Shown here piece after piece: positions 33,430 through 43,093 of a stretch of 64,000 nucleotides of DNA; within the stretch, counting starts at the first letter, position 1, and each line of letters starts with the position of its first letter. This stretch comes from Halalkalibacter alkaliphilus (lineage in GTDB: Bacteria; Bacillota; Bacilli; Bacillales; Bacillaceae_D). The position numbers and the translations under genes are program-made. The notes under the pieces were generated by a model. The model saw only the letters and a list, made by a program, of their open reading frames with translations, made no database searches and was not told the origin of the DNA. The stretch spans positions 27,293-91,292 of the forward strand of contig NZ_JAKRYL010000018.1 of NCBI RefSeq assembly GCF_023555415.1, given 5' to 3'.

Positions 33430-35013
33430 ATGAAAAGTATGTTTACAGAGCGATATCATATGTCTTTGCCTGAACTATTGGAGTCCGCCTTATCGCTAAA
33501 ACAAGATGAAGAAGTAATATACGATGGGAAAAGAAGAGTCACTTATAAAGAATTAAATCAGGAAGCCAGAGATTTAGCATCAGGGTTACATCAGTTAGGA
33601 ATTTGTAAAGGGGATCGTGTCGCAGTTAGTTTACCAAATTGGCATGAGTTTATAGTGATTAACTTTGCCTTAGCTAAATTAGGTGCCGTACTAATTCCGT
33701 TTAATACACGTTTTAGAAAGGAGGAAGTCACCTATATTTTAAATAATTCAGGTGCGAAAGCTGTCTTTTTCCCAAAGGAATTTGATAAAATAGATCATTT
33801 TCAACAATACCAAGAAATAAAAGAAAGTGCTCCACAATTAGAATATCTAATTTCAGTACGCTTTGAAAGTGAAGACATACTAAGCTATGAAAATCTATTA
33901 AAGAATGGGAAACTGACAAACGCACCCGCTGTAGAGATAGACGCAGCTGAGGACGTTTTTGCGATTCTCTATACTTCTGGGACCACGGGTAGACCAAAGG
34001 GAGCAATGCTTACACATAAAAATTTGATACATACAGCTGTTGCTGGTGCTGAATGTATGAAATGTTCACCACGGGATGTATTTTTACTCCCAACTCCAGT
34101 ATTTCATGTGATGGGCCTTATGTTTGTATTACGTACGGTCGCCTCAGCTGGTCGAATGGTTCTGATGGAAGTCTTTAAGCCGGAGAAAGCGCTATCACTG
34201 ATTGAACAAGAAAAAGTCACAATCAAACCAGGTGTTCCAACGATGTTTATTTTAGAATTGAACCATCCGAATTTCGATAAATATGATCTTTCATCGTTAC
34301 GAACAGGTGAAATGGGGGGAGCTCCTGCGCCTGTTGAAATCATTAGACGTATAAGAGAACAGATGGGGTGTAATGTACTTATTGGATATGGAATGACGGA
34401 AACATCGCCAACGTTATCTTTAACTAGCTTTGATGATGATGATCAATTACGAGCTGAAACAGTTGGAAAAGCACTACCTGGTGTAGAGGTAAAGGCTGTC
34501 GATAAATTTAAAAATGAATTACCTGCAGGGGAAGTTGGAGAGTTAGCATGTAAAAGCTTTGGATTGATGAAAGGCTACTATAATATGCCTGAAAAGACTC
34601 ATGAAGTCATTGATGAAGATGGTTGGTATTATACTGGTGATTTAGTCACTATCGATGAAAAGGGTTATATTCGCATTGTCGGTCGTAAAAAAGAAATGAT
34701 TATCCGTGGTGGATATAATATTTACCCTCGGGAAGTTGAGGAGTATTTCTATACCCATCCTAAGGTTAATGATATTGCTATTATAGGCCTGCCAGATACA
34801 GTTCTCGGTGAAATCTCATGTGCTTGCATTCAGCTGAAAACTGGTGTTGAAGGAACAGAGGAAGAGTTGCTTCAGTTTATTAAAGAGAAAGTAGCTGATT
34901 ATAAAGTTCCAGATAAATTGATTATAGTGCAAGATTTTCCGATGACACCATCAGGGAAAATTAGAAAGGTAGAATTACAGAATCATTTAATGGAACAAAT
35001 ACAATTGCGATAA
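33430..35013 (+). CDS. Acyl-CoA ligase (FadD-like), copy 1
   Basis: 527 residues, AMP-binding ANL superfamily. ATP loop YTSGTTGRPKGAM (about residues 181-193), the A5-type GYGMTETSPT, the GWYYTGD motif, hinge RIVGRKKEMIIRGGYNIYP and the C-terminal catalytic Lys in PSGKIRKVEL. It activates a carboxylic acid with ATP and CoA. AAAGGAGTGGT precedes the ATG. It opens the catabolic operon with the dehydrogenase/hydratase fusion and a thiolase. Chain-length specificity cannot be read. Confidence 0.9.
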   Translation: MKSMFTERYHMSLPELLESALSLKQDEEVIYDGKRRVTYKELNQEARDLASGLHQLGICKGDRVAVSLPNWHEFIVINFALAKLGAVLIPFNTRFRKEEVTYILNNSGAKAVFFPKEFDKIDHFQQYQEIKESAPQLEYLISVRFESEDILSYENLLKNGKLTNAPAVEIDAAEDVFAILYTSGTTGRPKGAMLTHKNLIHTAVAGAECMKCSPRDVFLLPTPVFHVMGLMFVLRTVASAGRMVLMEVFKPEKALSLIEQEKVTIKPGVPTMFILELNHPNFDKYDLSSLRTGEMGGAPAPVEIIRRIREQMGCNVLIGYGMTETSPTLSLTSFDDDDQLRAETVGKALPGVEVKAVDKFKNELPAGEVGELACKSFGLMKGYYNMPEKTHEVIDEDGWYYTGDLVTIDEKGYIRIVGRKKEMIIRGGYNIYPREVEEYFYTHPKVNDIAIIGLPDTVLGEISCACIQLKTGVEGTEEELLQFIKEKVADYKVPDKLIIVQDFPMTPSGKIRKVELQNHLMEQIQLR

Positions 35014-35045
35014 TGATTGAAATGAAAAAAATATAGGAGAGGAAG

Positions 35046-37109
35046 ATGAAAATGACAAATTCATTAAAAGTTGGGGTAGTTGGCGCAGGAAATATGGGAT
35101 CTGGAATTGCGCAAAAAATGGCGCAAGAAGGTTTGCATGTAACATTAGTTGATGTAACAGAAGAGCAAGTTCAAAGAGGTATCTCCATTATAGAGAAAAT
35201 GCTTAATGAGGGCATAGAAAGAAGGATATTTAGTGAGAAGGAAGTGTCAGACACATTGGCTCGAGTTCAGGCAACATCGGACTATGAAGCTTTAAAAGAT
35301 GCAGACTTAATCGTTGAGGCAGTTTTTGAAGATGAAAAAGTGAAAGGGGATCTTTTTGCCAAGTTAGATAAAATATGTGATGAGAAAACGATTTTTGCGA
35401 CTAATACTTCAGGTATATATATAAGAGATCTAGCTAAATATACAAACCGACCAGAGAAATTCATTGGCATGCACTATTTCTATCATCCTGCAAAAAATAG
35501 ATTGGTAGAGGTAATCCCGCACGAAGGAACATCTAAAGAGACGATCGAGACGACGCTTTTTATAGGAAAACTTCATAATAAAACATGTATTGTTGTAAAA
35601 GATTCACCTGGCTTTGCTGTCAATCGCTACTTTTCGACGTTTCTGACAGAATCTATTTATTTATTGGATCAAGGGGTAGCTAATACGGCAACGATTGATG
35701 CTGCAGCAAAACAAGGTTTTGAAATTGGAATGGGTCCTTTTGAATTAATGAATGTAACAGGAATCCCAATTGCATTACATGTCTCAGAATATATGGGGCA
35801 GGAAGTAAGTGAATTTTATTCTCCAGCGGATATCCTTAGAAGACAAGTGGAGTTAAAACAAGATTGGGATCTTAGTGGTGAAATAGATGAAACCAAATTT
35901 CAGACCATTAATCGCCATCTATACGCAACCATTTTTGGTGTGGCAGGTGCACAGGTTGACGAAGGTGTAGCTTCAATTGAGGATACGGACAGAGGGGCAA
36001 AAATTGGTTTAAGATGGAGCTTAGGACCGTTTGAATTAATAAATAAAGTTGGTGTTCAAGAAGCGTGTCAAATGGTAAAAGAACTATATACATCACGTCC
36101 AGGCTTCCACTTCCCTGAGGTGTTAAAAAAACAGGCAGAAAAGGGATTGCCATTTGAGTTTAAATATGTTGATTTAGAAGTGAAAAATGACATTGCCTAT
36201 ATTACGATTAACCGACCTGAAGCTATGAATGCATTAAATCCAGTAGTTGTAAATCAACTTGAAAAAGCATTTGAAGAGGCGGAGAAAGACCCAAAAGTAA
36301 AAGGAATTGCGATTCAAGGCGCTGGAAAAGCATTTGTAGCAGGTGCTGATATAAAACATTTTATTGAATGCATTCAAACGAATCAAATCGAGGAAAATGT
36401 AGCGTTTACTAGAAAGGGTCATGAGTTATTTAGAAGATTCGAAATGTCAGAGAAGCTAACCATTGCTGTACTAGACGGACTATCTCTTGGTGGAGGAAGT
36501 GAACTTGCGCTAGCATGTCAAGCAATTGTCGCAACACATCAAGGATCAATGGGCTTCCCTGAAAGTGGATTAGGGATCTATCCTGGTTTAGGTGGAATGC
36601 TTCGAACGAATCATCATATTGGGAAAGAGCTGACGAAATATTATACATTTACAGGTAAGACGATTCCAGCAAAAGTGCTAAAAGAATTGGGGATTGTTAC
36701 GGAATTAGTAGATATGAAAGATACTGAAGCAGCGATTGAAAAGATCGTGGCGAATGGAAAGTTTAATAAATATGGAGAGCGAGAAATTCCAGCATCATTT
36801 GAAGAATTCAAAAAGGCTTTTTCTGATGAAAATGTGGAGCGTATGTTAAATGGTGAAAAACCAGAAGGGGTTAGGAATGAATTAGCAGAGAAAGCGTTAA
36901 AAGTTCTTTCGAATAAAGGGTTAATCGCACTTGAGACAATGAATGAACTGATTAATAAACAAACAGATCTCTCAATTGATGAAGGGATTGAGCTTGAACT
37001 AGACGGTTTAGTACCGATTTTTAAAACGGAAGATGCTCTAACTGGATTAATTGCTGTAACAAAAGGGAAGCATCCAGTGTTTAAAACCAAACTAGTAGGG
37101 AGGGCATAA
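35046..37109 (+). CDS. 3-hydroxyacyl-CoA dehydrogenase / enoyl-CoA hydratase fusion
   Basis: 687 residues. The N-terminal NAD domain starts VGVVGAGNMGSGIAQKMA; the dehydrogenase C-domain follows (GMHYFYHPAKNRLVEVIP with the catalytic His, KDSPGFAVNRY). A crotonase domain begins near residue 375 (VDLEVKNDIAYITINRP), with the oxyanion region GKAFVAGADIKHF and the acid position in GFPESGLGIYPGLGG. This order is opposite to E. coli FadB and matches FadN-like proteins, but is about 100 residues shorter. It performs two beta-oxidation steps. It lies 32 bases after the ligase. Confidence 0.88.
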   Translation: MKMTNSLKVGVVGAGNMGSGIAQKMAQEGLHVTLVDVTEEQVQRGISIIEKMLNEGIERRIFSEKEVSDTLARVQATSDYEALKDADLIVEAVFEDEKVKGDLFAKLDKICDEKTIFATNTSGIYIRDLAKYTNRPEKFIGMHYFYHPAKNRLVEVIPHEGTSKETIETTLFIGKLHNKTCIVVKDSPGFAVNRYFSTFLTESIYLLDQGVANTATIDAAAKQGFEIGMGPFELMNVTGIPIALHVSEYMGQEVSEFYSPADILRRQVELKQDWDLSGEIDETKFQTINRHLYATIFGVAGAQVDEGVASIEDTDRGAKIGLRWSLGPFELINKVGVQEACQMVKELYTSRPGFHFPEVLKKQAEKGLPFEFKYVDLEVKNDIAYITINRPEAMNALNPVVVNQLEKAFEEAEKDPKVKGIAIQGAGKAFVAGADIKHFIECIQTNQIEENVAFTRKGHELFRRFEMSEKLTIAVLDGLSLGGGSELALACQAIVATHQGSMGFPESGLGIYPGLGGMLRTNHHIGKELTKYYTFTGKTIPAKVLKELGIVTELVDMKDTEAAIEKIVANGKFNKYGEREIPASFEEFKKAFSDENVERMLNGEKPEGVRNELAEKALKVLSNKGLIALETMNELINKQTDLSIDEGIELELDGLVPIFKTEDALTGLIAVTKGKHPVFKTKLVGRA

Positions 37110-37115
37110 GTACTG

Positions 37116-38315
37116 ATGAGTATGTTTGATAAGGCCTTTATTCCATATGGAGGTTATTACTCAACACCGTTTAGTAAATGGCAAGGCACTTTGCAAAATG
37201 AACATTCTATAGAACTAGGTGCCAAAAGTAGTAAAGCATGGTTTGAGTCAAGAAATTTAGATCCTAATGAAGAATTGGATTATCTTTATTTAGGGATTAC
37301 AATAGGACAAAAAAGGGTATTTTACGGTGCTTCCTGGGCTTCCACATTAATGGGAGCTCCGGATATTCCAGGACAAACGTTAATGCATGCTTGCGCAACA
37401 TCGACAACTACTCTCTATAATGCAGCTGCTGCAATTCAATTAGGAAACGCAAATACAGCGTATTGTATGTTAGTCGACCGTTGCTCCAATGGGCCACATA
37501 CCGTATGGCCAAATCCGAAAGGGCCTGGTGGTGAGGTCATTTCGGAAAATTGGAATATGGACAATATGGCTGGTGACCCATCAACCGGAATAGGGATGAT
37601 ATGTACAGCAGAGAGAGTTGCGAAAGAAAATGGGTTTACTAAGGAACAAGCGGATGAACTAACTTTTCGTCGCTACGAGCAGTATGCCGATTCGTTAAAA
37701 GACGATCGGGCGTTTCAAAAAAAATATATGATGCCAGTTGAAGTTAGGATTTCTAAGCGAAAAACGATACTGCTTGAAGCTGATGAAGGTGTTAATGAAA
37801 CATCGAAAGAAGCTTTAAATAAATTAAAGCCAACGACCGAAGATGGCATCCTGACGTTTGGCAGTCAAACACATCCCGCGGATGGAAATGCAGGAATAAT
37901 TGTCACTTCTCAAGAAAATGCTGCTATTTTAAGCACCGATTCTGCAATTCCAATTCAAATCATTTCCTACGGCTATGCAAGAGCAGAGAAAGCCACAATG
38001 CCGGCAGCACCTGTACCAGCTGTTAAAATGGCATTAGAGAGAGCAGGGTTATCTATTCATCATATGACAACGATCAAAAATCACAATCCATTTATTGTGA
38101 ATGATATGTATCTTGCTCAAGAGCTAGGAATTGACCCAATGAATATCAATAATTATGGAAGCTCTTTGGTATTCGGTCATCCGCAAGCACCGACAGTGGG
38201 AAGAATGCTGATCGAAGCGATTGAGGAAACTGTACTTAAAGGTGGAGGATATGCATTAGCAACAGGGTGTGCCGCAGGAGACAATGGTGCAGCTATCATT
38301 GTCAAAGTGGGATAG
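37116..38315 (+). CDS. Divergent thiolase-family protein
   Basis: 399 residues, 6 bases after the fusion gene. The nucleophile Cys is in MHACATSTTTL (about residue 92), the GHP histidine in SSLVFGHPQAP, and the C-terminal Cys in ATGCAAGDNG. Where classical thiolases have NEAF, this protein has NHNPF, so the active-site Asn-Glu pair is altered, and the sequence has little overall similarity to the second thiolase at 41.9 kb. It should cleave or condense a 3-ketoacyl-CoA, perhaps with an unusual side chain. Confidence 0.8.
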   Translation: MSMFDKAFIPYGGYYSTPFSKWQGTLQNEHSIELGAKSSKAWFESRNLDPNEELDYLYLGITIGQKRVFYGASWASTLMGAPDIPGQTLMHACATSTTTLYNAAAAIQLGNANTAYCMLVDRCSNGPHTVWPNPKGPGGEVISENWNMDNMAGDPSTGIGMICTAERVAKENGFTKEQADELTFRRYEQYADSLKDDRAFQKKYMMPVEVRISKRKTILLEADEGVNETSKEALNKLKPTTEDGILTFGSQTHPADGNAGIIVTSQENAAILSTDSAIPIQIISYGYARAEKATMPAAPVPAVKMALERAGLSIHHMTTIKNHNPFIVNDMYLAQELGIDPMNINNYGSSLVFGHPQAPTVGRMLIEAIEETVLKGGGYALATGCAAGDNGAAIIVKVG

Positions 38316-38337
38316 TAGATGGCTGGGTTCCTGACCA

Positions 38338-38502
38338 GGGGCTGTCCCAAAAGTCCGGAACAGAGGAGGCAATGGCTCCGTTCGCTACGCGCTTTGAGAG
38401 GAGAAACCCACTCCTCTCAAAGCTTTTAAAAGATGTAGCGACTCCGCTCATTGCTGCGGGGGTGTCTAAAAAGGTCAAAAACAGACCTTTTTAGACACCC
38501 CC
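38338..38502 (+). repeat. Two-hairpin dispersed repeat, full copy A
   Basis: Parts in order: 5' end GGGGCTGTCCCAAAAGTCCGG; a GCAATGGCTCCGTTCGCTAC segment; hairpin 1 GCTTTGAGAGGAG-aaaccca-CTCCTCTCAAAGC; a linker with CCGCTCATTGCTGC; hairpin 2 GGGGGTGTCTAAAAAGGTC / GACCTTTTTAGACACCCCC. The two ends resemble each other as inverted repeats. It lies just after the thiolase stop and probably terminates the operon. Confidence 0.85.
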
Positions 38503-38569
38503 GGTCAATTTTTTTGTTAACTGCCGCTACTAAGTTAACAAAGATATAGAAAAAACGGAGGGGATTTGA

Positions 38570-38971
38570 ATGAAAACAATAGAGTATACATTTGAAGTAA
38601 AGTGGGGAGATACGGATGCAGCTGCGATCGTGTTCTATCCTAATTTTTATAAATGGATGAATGAAGCATCTCATCATTATTTTGGTCAAATTGGTTTTAA
38701 ACCTTCAAAACTATTTGCTGAGGAAAAGGTTGGTATGCCTTTATTAGAAGCGAATTGTCAATTTAGGACTCCATTGTTGTTTGAAGATATTGTTACAGTC
38801 TATTCAACTATTACTGAGATTCGAAATAAGGTTGTATTTCTAGAACATATCTTTAAAAGAGACGATATGATCGTTGCAATAGGCAAGGAAGTTCGAGCGT
38901 GGACTAGTTTTGAAGGAACACCAAAAGCTATCCCTGTACCTGCAAAACTTCGTGAAAATGCAATGGGATAA
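38570..38971 (+). CDS. Hotdog thioesterase (4-hydroxybenzoyl-CoA type)
   Basis: 133 residues, with CGGAGGGG before the ATG. The active-site segment KWGDTDAAAIVFYPNFYKW contains the catalytic Asp of the 4HBT family; the long helix and strands (TVYSTITEIRNKVVFLEHIF) complete the hotdog fold. It hydrolyses a CoA ester, perhaps a dead-end or product thioester of the pathway. In the Asp-bearing subfamily aryl-CoA substrates occur, so an aromatic acid pathway is possible. It lies behind the repeat and may have its own promoter. Confidence 0.85.
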   Translation: MKTIEYTFEVKWGDTDAAAIVFYPNFYKWMNEASHHYFGQIGFKPSKLFAEEKVGMPLLEANCQFRTPLLFEDIVTVYSTITEIRNKVVFLEHIFKRDDMIVAIGKEVRAWTSFEGTPKAIPVPAKLRENAMG

Positions 38972-39090
38972 AGGGAGGTTGAAACACTAAAAATTGGATT
39001 AGCGGAAACAGAATGACCGATTGTGTCTATGAACATAGAAAAGTTTAAAAGAATGGTAAGAAAGAAAATGAAAGCTATACATCTACAAAT

Positions 39091-39121
39091 CAAGTCCCTG
39101 GTCTTTTTGTCCAGGGACTTG
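39091..39121 (+). terminator. Hairpin downstream of the thioesterase gene
   Basis: CAAGTCCCTGG pairs with CCAGGGACTTG; a weak T-run follows. The 39.1-39.37 kb gap also has TGTAAGCGTTTTAT at 39238, a weak cre-like match (12 of 14), and no gene. Confidence 0.6.
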
Positions 39122-39367
39122 AAAGCTTTCTATTCATTATAATTATCTTTTCGCTGTTATGGAATAGAAGGAATTTGTAGAAAAACAAAGAATATTATAT
39201 AGAGATAACTATAAACAGCAAAAGAGTAACCAAAAAATGTAAGCGTTTTATTTAAAGGGCGAGTACCTGGAGCGCGATAGATAGAACATGTGAAGAACGC
39301 CTAACCCATAAAAACAACTAAGTATGCGAAAACAGCCTATTTAAAAGAAAAGAAAGGAGAGCTAATA

Positions 39368-41560
39368 ATGATACTGACAAAACGTGAAAAGTTACTAAAT
39401 CGGTTAGAAAATCATTTGCGAATGACAGCTCGTCAACTTGTGAAATTCGACACGGAAGAAGAAACGTTGCAGTATTTAATTGACTCCTCTCGTTCTGAAA
39501 TTAAATGTGATTTTGTTGGAATTGTTCTGAAAGAAGGAGAGTGGTTAACATCAAAAGTTTGGAGCGGATGTGCCACGTCTATTTCAAATGCATTTCCATT
39601 ACGGGTCAATCAGTGTTTGCCAACACTATTGAGTAAGAGCATCACATTTGAAAAGGTAGACAGGGAGACTGAGTGTAATTTTACAAGACTATTATTACAA
39701 GAAAAAGTAGCAACTTGGTTTACAGTTCCTTTAAAAGATGAACCTAATAATTATGGGTTTTGTGTATTTGGTTTCAACAAATATGTTCCACTCTTACATG
39801 AAATGGATAAAGTATTTGTTGAGTTTGGTAAAGATGTAGCAGTCGCCATTTCGCTATCTAGAAGAAAGGAAATCCAAAAAAGCAAAATTAGTGACATTGA
39901 GTGGATGAGTCAAAACCTTACATTAGATGTCGAAATTGATCAAGTTGTTGAAAGACTGGTGGAAAGGGCAGGGAAATCCACAAATGCTCAATTTGCTTGT
40001 ATTTATTTATTCAATGAAAAAGAAAATTCTTTTGTATTGCAATCACCTTCCTATGGTAGTCAAACCCGAGCGAATATTATTCAGATTGAAGAAAATTATG
40101 TCTTAAAAGAATATTTTCCGTACTTAGAAACACTCGGTGGTAACCAACTTACAGTTCCTCTGCTCATTGATTTAAAAACAATTGGTGTGATACATGTTGA
40201 ACATAGCAGTAATGTATTTACGAATGAAGATTTAGAAATTCTTGAGCTTCTTTCCAACCATGTTGCTGCGATGTTAGAAAATGCACGTCTTTACCATAAT
40301 GAAAAAGATCATAAACAAAGACTTCATTACTTATTGGATTATCAGCAAGCGCTCGTTAAAGAAACGGTTGAGAAAGATAATTTTGATGGCATTGTTTTAA
40401 CACTCAGTAAACTTTTCTCAAAATCGGTTTTGATTTTCGACCGGTTTATGAGGCCGGTCGCCTATGAATTATACGGCTTAACAAATGATCACTTACATAC
40501 TCTTACTGAATTAGCAACGTTTGAAGTATATCAAAAGAAAAATCGAGATTTATGGTTTTCAATAGACGATGATCGGAAGATGGGTGTTTGGCCTGTTGAT
40601 GGAGGAGGAGATTTGCTAGGGTATTTAGCCATTGATATTACAGGGGAAGAAATTGATGATTTTTATAAATTAAGTATAGATTTAGCTAGAAATATAGCAT
40701 CGATTCAATTTATTAAACAAAAGATTGTATTGGATGCAAAGGAACAAGTAAAGGATAGTTTTATTCATAAGTTGCTTGTAGAGAATGTGGAGGATAAGGA
40801 AAGTATCATCCAATATGCAAACTTATTTCAATGGAATTTGTTTAACAAGCATAGGGTCGCTGTAGTATCACTTGACCTTGGGGAAGAAGTATCAAACGAC
40901 AATATCCTTGAACAGCAAGCAAAAAAAGCTCTGCTTTGGGACCAGTTAAAAACAAGAATTTTGTTTTACGATCAAGATATATTGTTGGCAAATAAAGATG
41001 GAGATTTGATCTTAATTGTTCCCATTGAAAAAGAGAAGGAAAATCCTAAAGTATTTTGGGCAAAATTGCATGAGGAACTTAAGAAATGGTTGTTGCTACA
41101 AGGAGATAAAAGTACGATCTTGGTTGGAATAGGTGGCAAAACGGAATTCATCCAAGATTACTTCACGATGTATCAACAAGCAGTTCAGGCATTGAGCGTT
41201 GTTTCTCATCATTTTTCAAATGTTGGTTTTGCAATGTTTGAGGATTTAGGCTCGTACACTCTCCTCCATCATTTAAAAGATTCATCAATTGCGATGTTAT
41301 TTATTAAAAAGCATTTAGAACCATTGCTTAAATATTCGGAAGGAAAGAGTATGGATTTGTTTCATACTTTGCGAGTTTTTTTAAATAATAATGGCAGCAT
41401 TAAAGATACGTCTGAGGAACTCTTTATACATCGAAGTTCTTTGTTATATCGATTAGAGAAAATTGAGAACTTACTAGAAGTTTCTTTAGCCTTCGCAGAA
41501 CATCGATTCGATTTAATGATGGCCTATAAGTTATATGATTTATATTATGCGAATTTGTAA
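39368..41560 (+). CDS. PucR/CdaR-type regulator with GAF domains
   Basis: 730 residues. Two GAF-like sensor domains: residues about 15-165 (YLIDSSRSEIKCDFVGIVLK) and 180-310 (ERAGKSTNAQFACIYLF, NHVAAMLENARLY). A PucR-like GGDEF-related middle follows, then a C-terminal HTH_30: VFLNNNGSIKDTSEELFIHR, SSLLYRLEKIENLL. Such proteins activate nearby catabolic genes upon sensing a substrate. It lies between the two halves of the CoA-dependent degradation cluster and is the likely local activator. AAAGGAGAG precedes the ATG. Confidence 0.87.
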   Translation: MILTKREKLLNRLENHLRMTARQLVKFDTEEETLQYLIDSSRSEIKCDFVGIVLKEGEWLTSKVWSGCATSISNAFPLRVNQCLPTLLSKSITFEKVDRETECNFTRLLLQEKVATWFTVPLKDEPNNYGFCVFGFNKYVPLLHEMDKVFVEFGKDVAVAISLSRRKEIQKSKISDIEWMSQNLTLDVEIDQVVERLVERAGKSTNAQFACIYLFNEKENSFVLQSPSYGSQTRANIIQIEENYVLKEYFPYLETLGGNQLTVPLLIDLKTIGVIHVEHSSNVFTNEDLEILELLSNHVAAMLENARLYHNEKDHKQRLHYLLDYQQALVKETVEKDNFDGIVLTLSKLFSKSVLIFDRFMRPVAYELYGLTNDHLHTLTELATFEVYQKKNRDLWFSIDDDRKMGVWPVDGGGDLLGYLAIDITGEEIDDFYKLSIDLARNIASIQFIKQKIVLDAKEQVKDSFIHKLLVENVEDKESIIQYANLFQWNLFNKHRVAVVSLDLGEEVSNDNILEQQAKKALLWDQLKTRILFYDQDILLANKDGDLILIVPIEKEKENPKVFWAKLHEELKKWLLLQGDKSTILVGIGGKTEFIQDYFTMYQQAVQALSVVSHHFSNVGFAMFEDLGSYTLLHHLKDSSIAMLFIKKHLEPLLKYSEGKSMDLFHTLRVFLNNNGSIKDTSEELFIHRSSLLYRLEKIENLLEVSLAFAEHRFDLMMAYKLYDLYYANL

Positions 41561-41583
41561 ATAAATCATGTTAAGCAGCAGCT

Positions 41584-41613
41584 AAAAAGCAGGGGGGATT
41601 CTCCTTGCTTTTT
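41584..41613 (+). terminator. Terminator of the PucR-type gene
   Basis: AAAAAGCA and TGCTTTTT with a GGGGGATTCTCC core; the T-run is in the 3' arm. Confidence 0.8.
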
Positions 41614-41788
41614 ACTCCTACAAGAAGTTGGAATAAGAAATGTTAATTCCTACATCATGAAGGTATTTTTCTGAAAGTTAACAATTTATAATTAGCATAT
41701 CGGAAAGAGCTGACAACCACTAAATCTATTAAATTAACAGTTTGTATAACTATGTCAACAATTAATAGGATAGTCTTAGTCTATTAAT

Positions 41789-41802
41789 TGAAAGCGTTAT
41801 CA
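41789..41802. promoter_or_regulatory. cre site upstream of the second thiolase operon
   Basis: TGAAAGCGTTATCA fits TGWAANCGNTNWCA at every position, about 95 bases before the start codon. The rest of the 41.61-41.90 kb gap has no gene. Confidence 0.7.
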
Positions 41803-41896
41803 TGTGTGAGAAAAGAGTTTGTTGAGTGTATTGTTTGAAGAAGTATTATTGGCGACGTTCACAAATTAATAAAATTTAAAAACAGGAGATGATGAG

Positions 41897-43078
41897 ATGA
41901 AACAAAATGATGTTGTACTAGTTGAAGGGGCACGTACCGCCTTTACAAGATTTTGTGGTTCGTTTAGAGAAATTACGGCAACAGATTTAGGAGCATTGAC
42001 AGCCAAAGAAGCAATAAAGCGTTCGGAAATAAATGCAGAGGAAGTTGATCAAGTCTTTTTCGGCAATGTTATGCAATCTAGTACAGATGCACATGTATTA
42101 GCTCGTCACGTTGGGCTAAAGGCTGGGGTGTCCATTCCAACTCCATGCTTAACGATCAACCGTTTGTGTGGATCTGGTTTAGAGTCTATAGTGCAAGCTG
42201 CAAGGTTGATTCAAATAGGTGAATCACAAGTTGCGTTAGCCGGAGGAGCGGAAAATTTAAGTCAAGTACCACATGTCATTCGTGGTGCAAGATGGGGATT
42301 AGGTTTAGGACAAACGGGTGCCGAAGATTGGCTATGGGAATCTTTTTATGATTCGTACGGAGATTGCACGATGGCTGTCACTGCTGAGAATTTAGCAAAA
42401 CAATATGAGCTATCTCGTGAAGAAGTAGATCAACATGCATGCCTAAGTCATGGGCGTGCACTAGCTGCAATGGAAAAAGGATATTTCAAAGAAGAAATTG
42501 TACCTGTTACTGTGAAGAAGAGAAAAGGAAATGTAACGGTTGACACTGACGAACACCCTAGGAACACAACTCTAGAAGAATTAGCAAAATTAGATGCAAG
42601 ATTCGTCGAAAATGGTGTTGTTACGGCGGGAAATGCTAGCGGTATAAATGATGGTGCAGCAGCAGCCATACTTACGTCTAGTCACTACGCTGAGAAAAGG
42701 GGGTTAAAGCCTTTAGCGCGCCTCGTTTCTTATGCAGTAGTTGGAGTTGATCCCAAAGTTATGGGCATCGGACCGGTTCCGGCTATTCAACAAGCATTGA
42801 AAAATGCTGGGATGAAAATAGAAGATCTTGATTTAATCGAAATTAATGAAGCTTTTTCTGCACAATACATTGCTTGTCAAAAAGAGTTAGGGTTTGATCC
42901 GGAAATTGGAAATGTAAATGGCGGTGCTGTTGCATTAGGTCACCCATTGGCCGCATCAGGAACAAGAATTACATTATCATTGTTAAAAGAGTTAAAGCGT
43001 CGTGGGAAAAAATACGGAGTTTCATCTCTTTGTATTGGTGGCGGTCAAGGAATTGCAGCCATTTGGGAGAGAGTATAA
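41897..43078 (+). CDS. Acetyl-CoA acetyltransferase (thiolase)
   Basis: 393 residues with the complete classical thiolase set: nucleophile in NRLCGSGLESIVQAA (Cys about 90), EINEAFSAQY, NVNGGAVALGHPLAASG with the His, and the second Cys in SSLCIGGGQG. It catalyses the last step of beta-oxidation or acetoacetyl-CoA metabolism. GGAGATGATGAG precedes the ATG. It leads an operon with two CoA ligases 16-20 bases apart. Confidence 0.93.
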   Translation: MKQNDVVLVEGARTAFTRFCGSFREITATDLGALTAKEAIKRSEINAEEVDQVFFGNVMQSSTDAHVLARHVGLKAGVSIPTPCLTINRLCGSGLESIVQAARLIQIGESQVALAGGAENLSQVPHVIRGARWGLGLGQTGAEDWLWESFYDSYGDCTMAVTAENLAKQYELSREEVDQHACLSHGRALAAMEKGYFKEEIVPVTVKKRKGNVTVDTDEHPRNTTLEELAKLDARFVENGVVTAGNASGINDGAAAAILTSSHYAEKRGLKPLARLVSYAVVGVDPKVMGIGPVPAIQQALKNAGMKIEDLDLIEINEAFSAQYIACQKELGFDPEIGNVNGGAVALGHPLAASGTRITLSLLKELKRRGKKYGVSSLCIGGGQGIAAIWERV

Positions 43079-43093
43079 GCGAGGAGGACATTT

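Noticed and set aside
36641..37090. Minus-strand 149-codon frame
   Set aside because: Antisense to the hydratase domain of the fusion protein; serine-rich composition is a by-product of the opposite strand.
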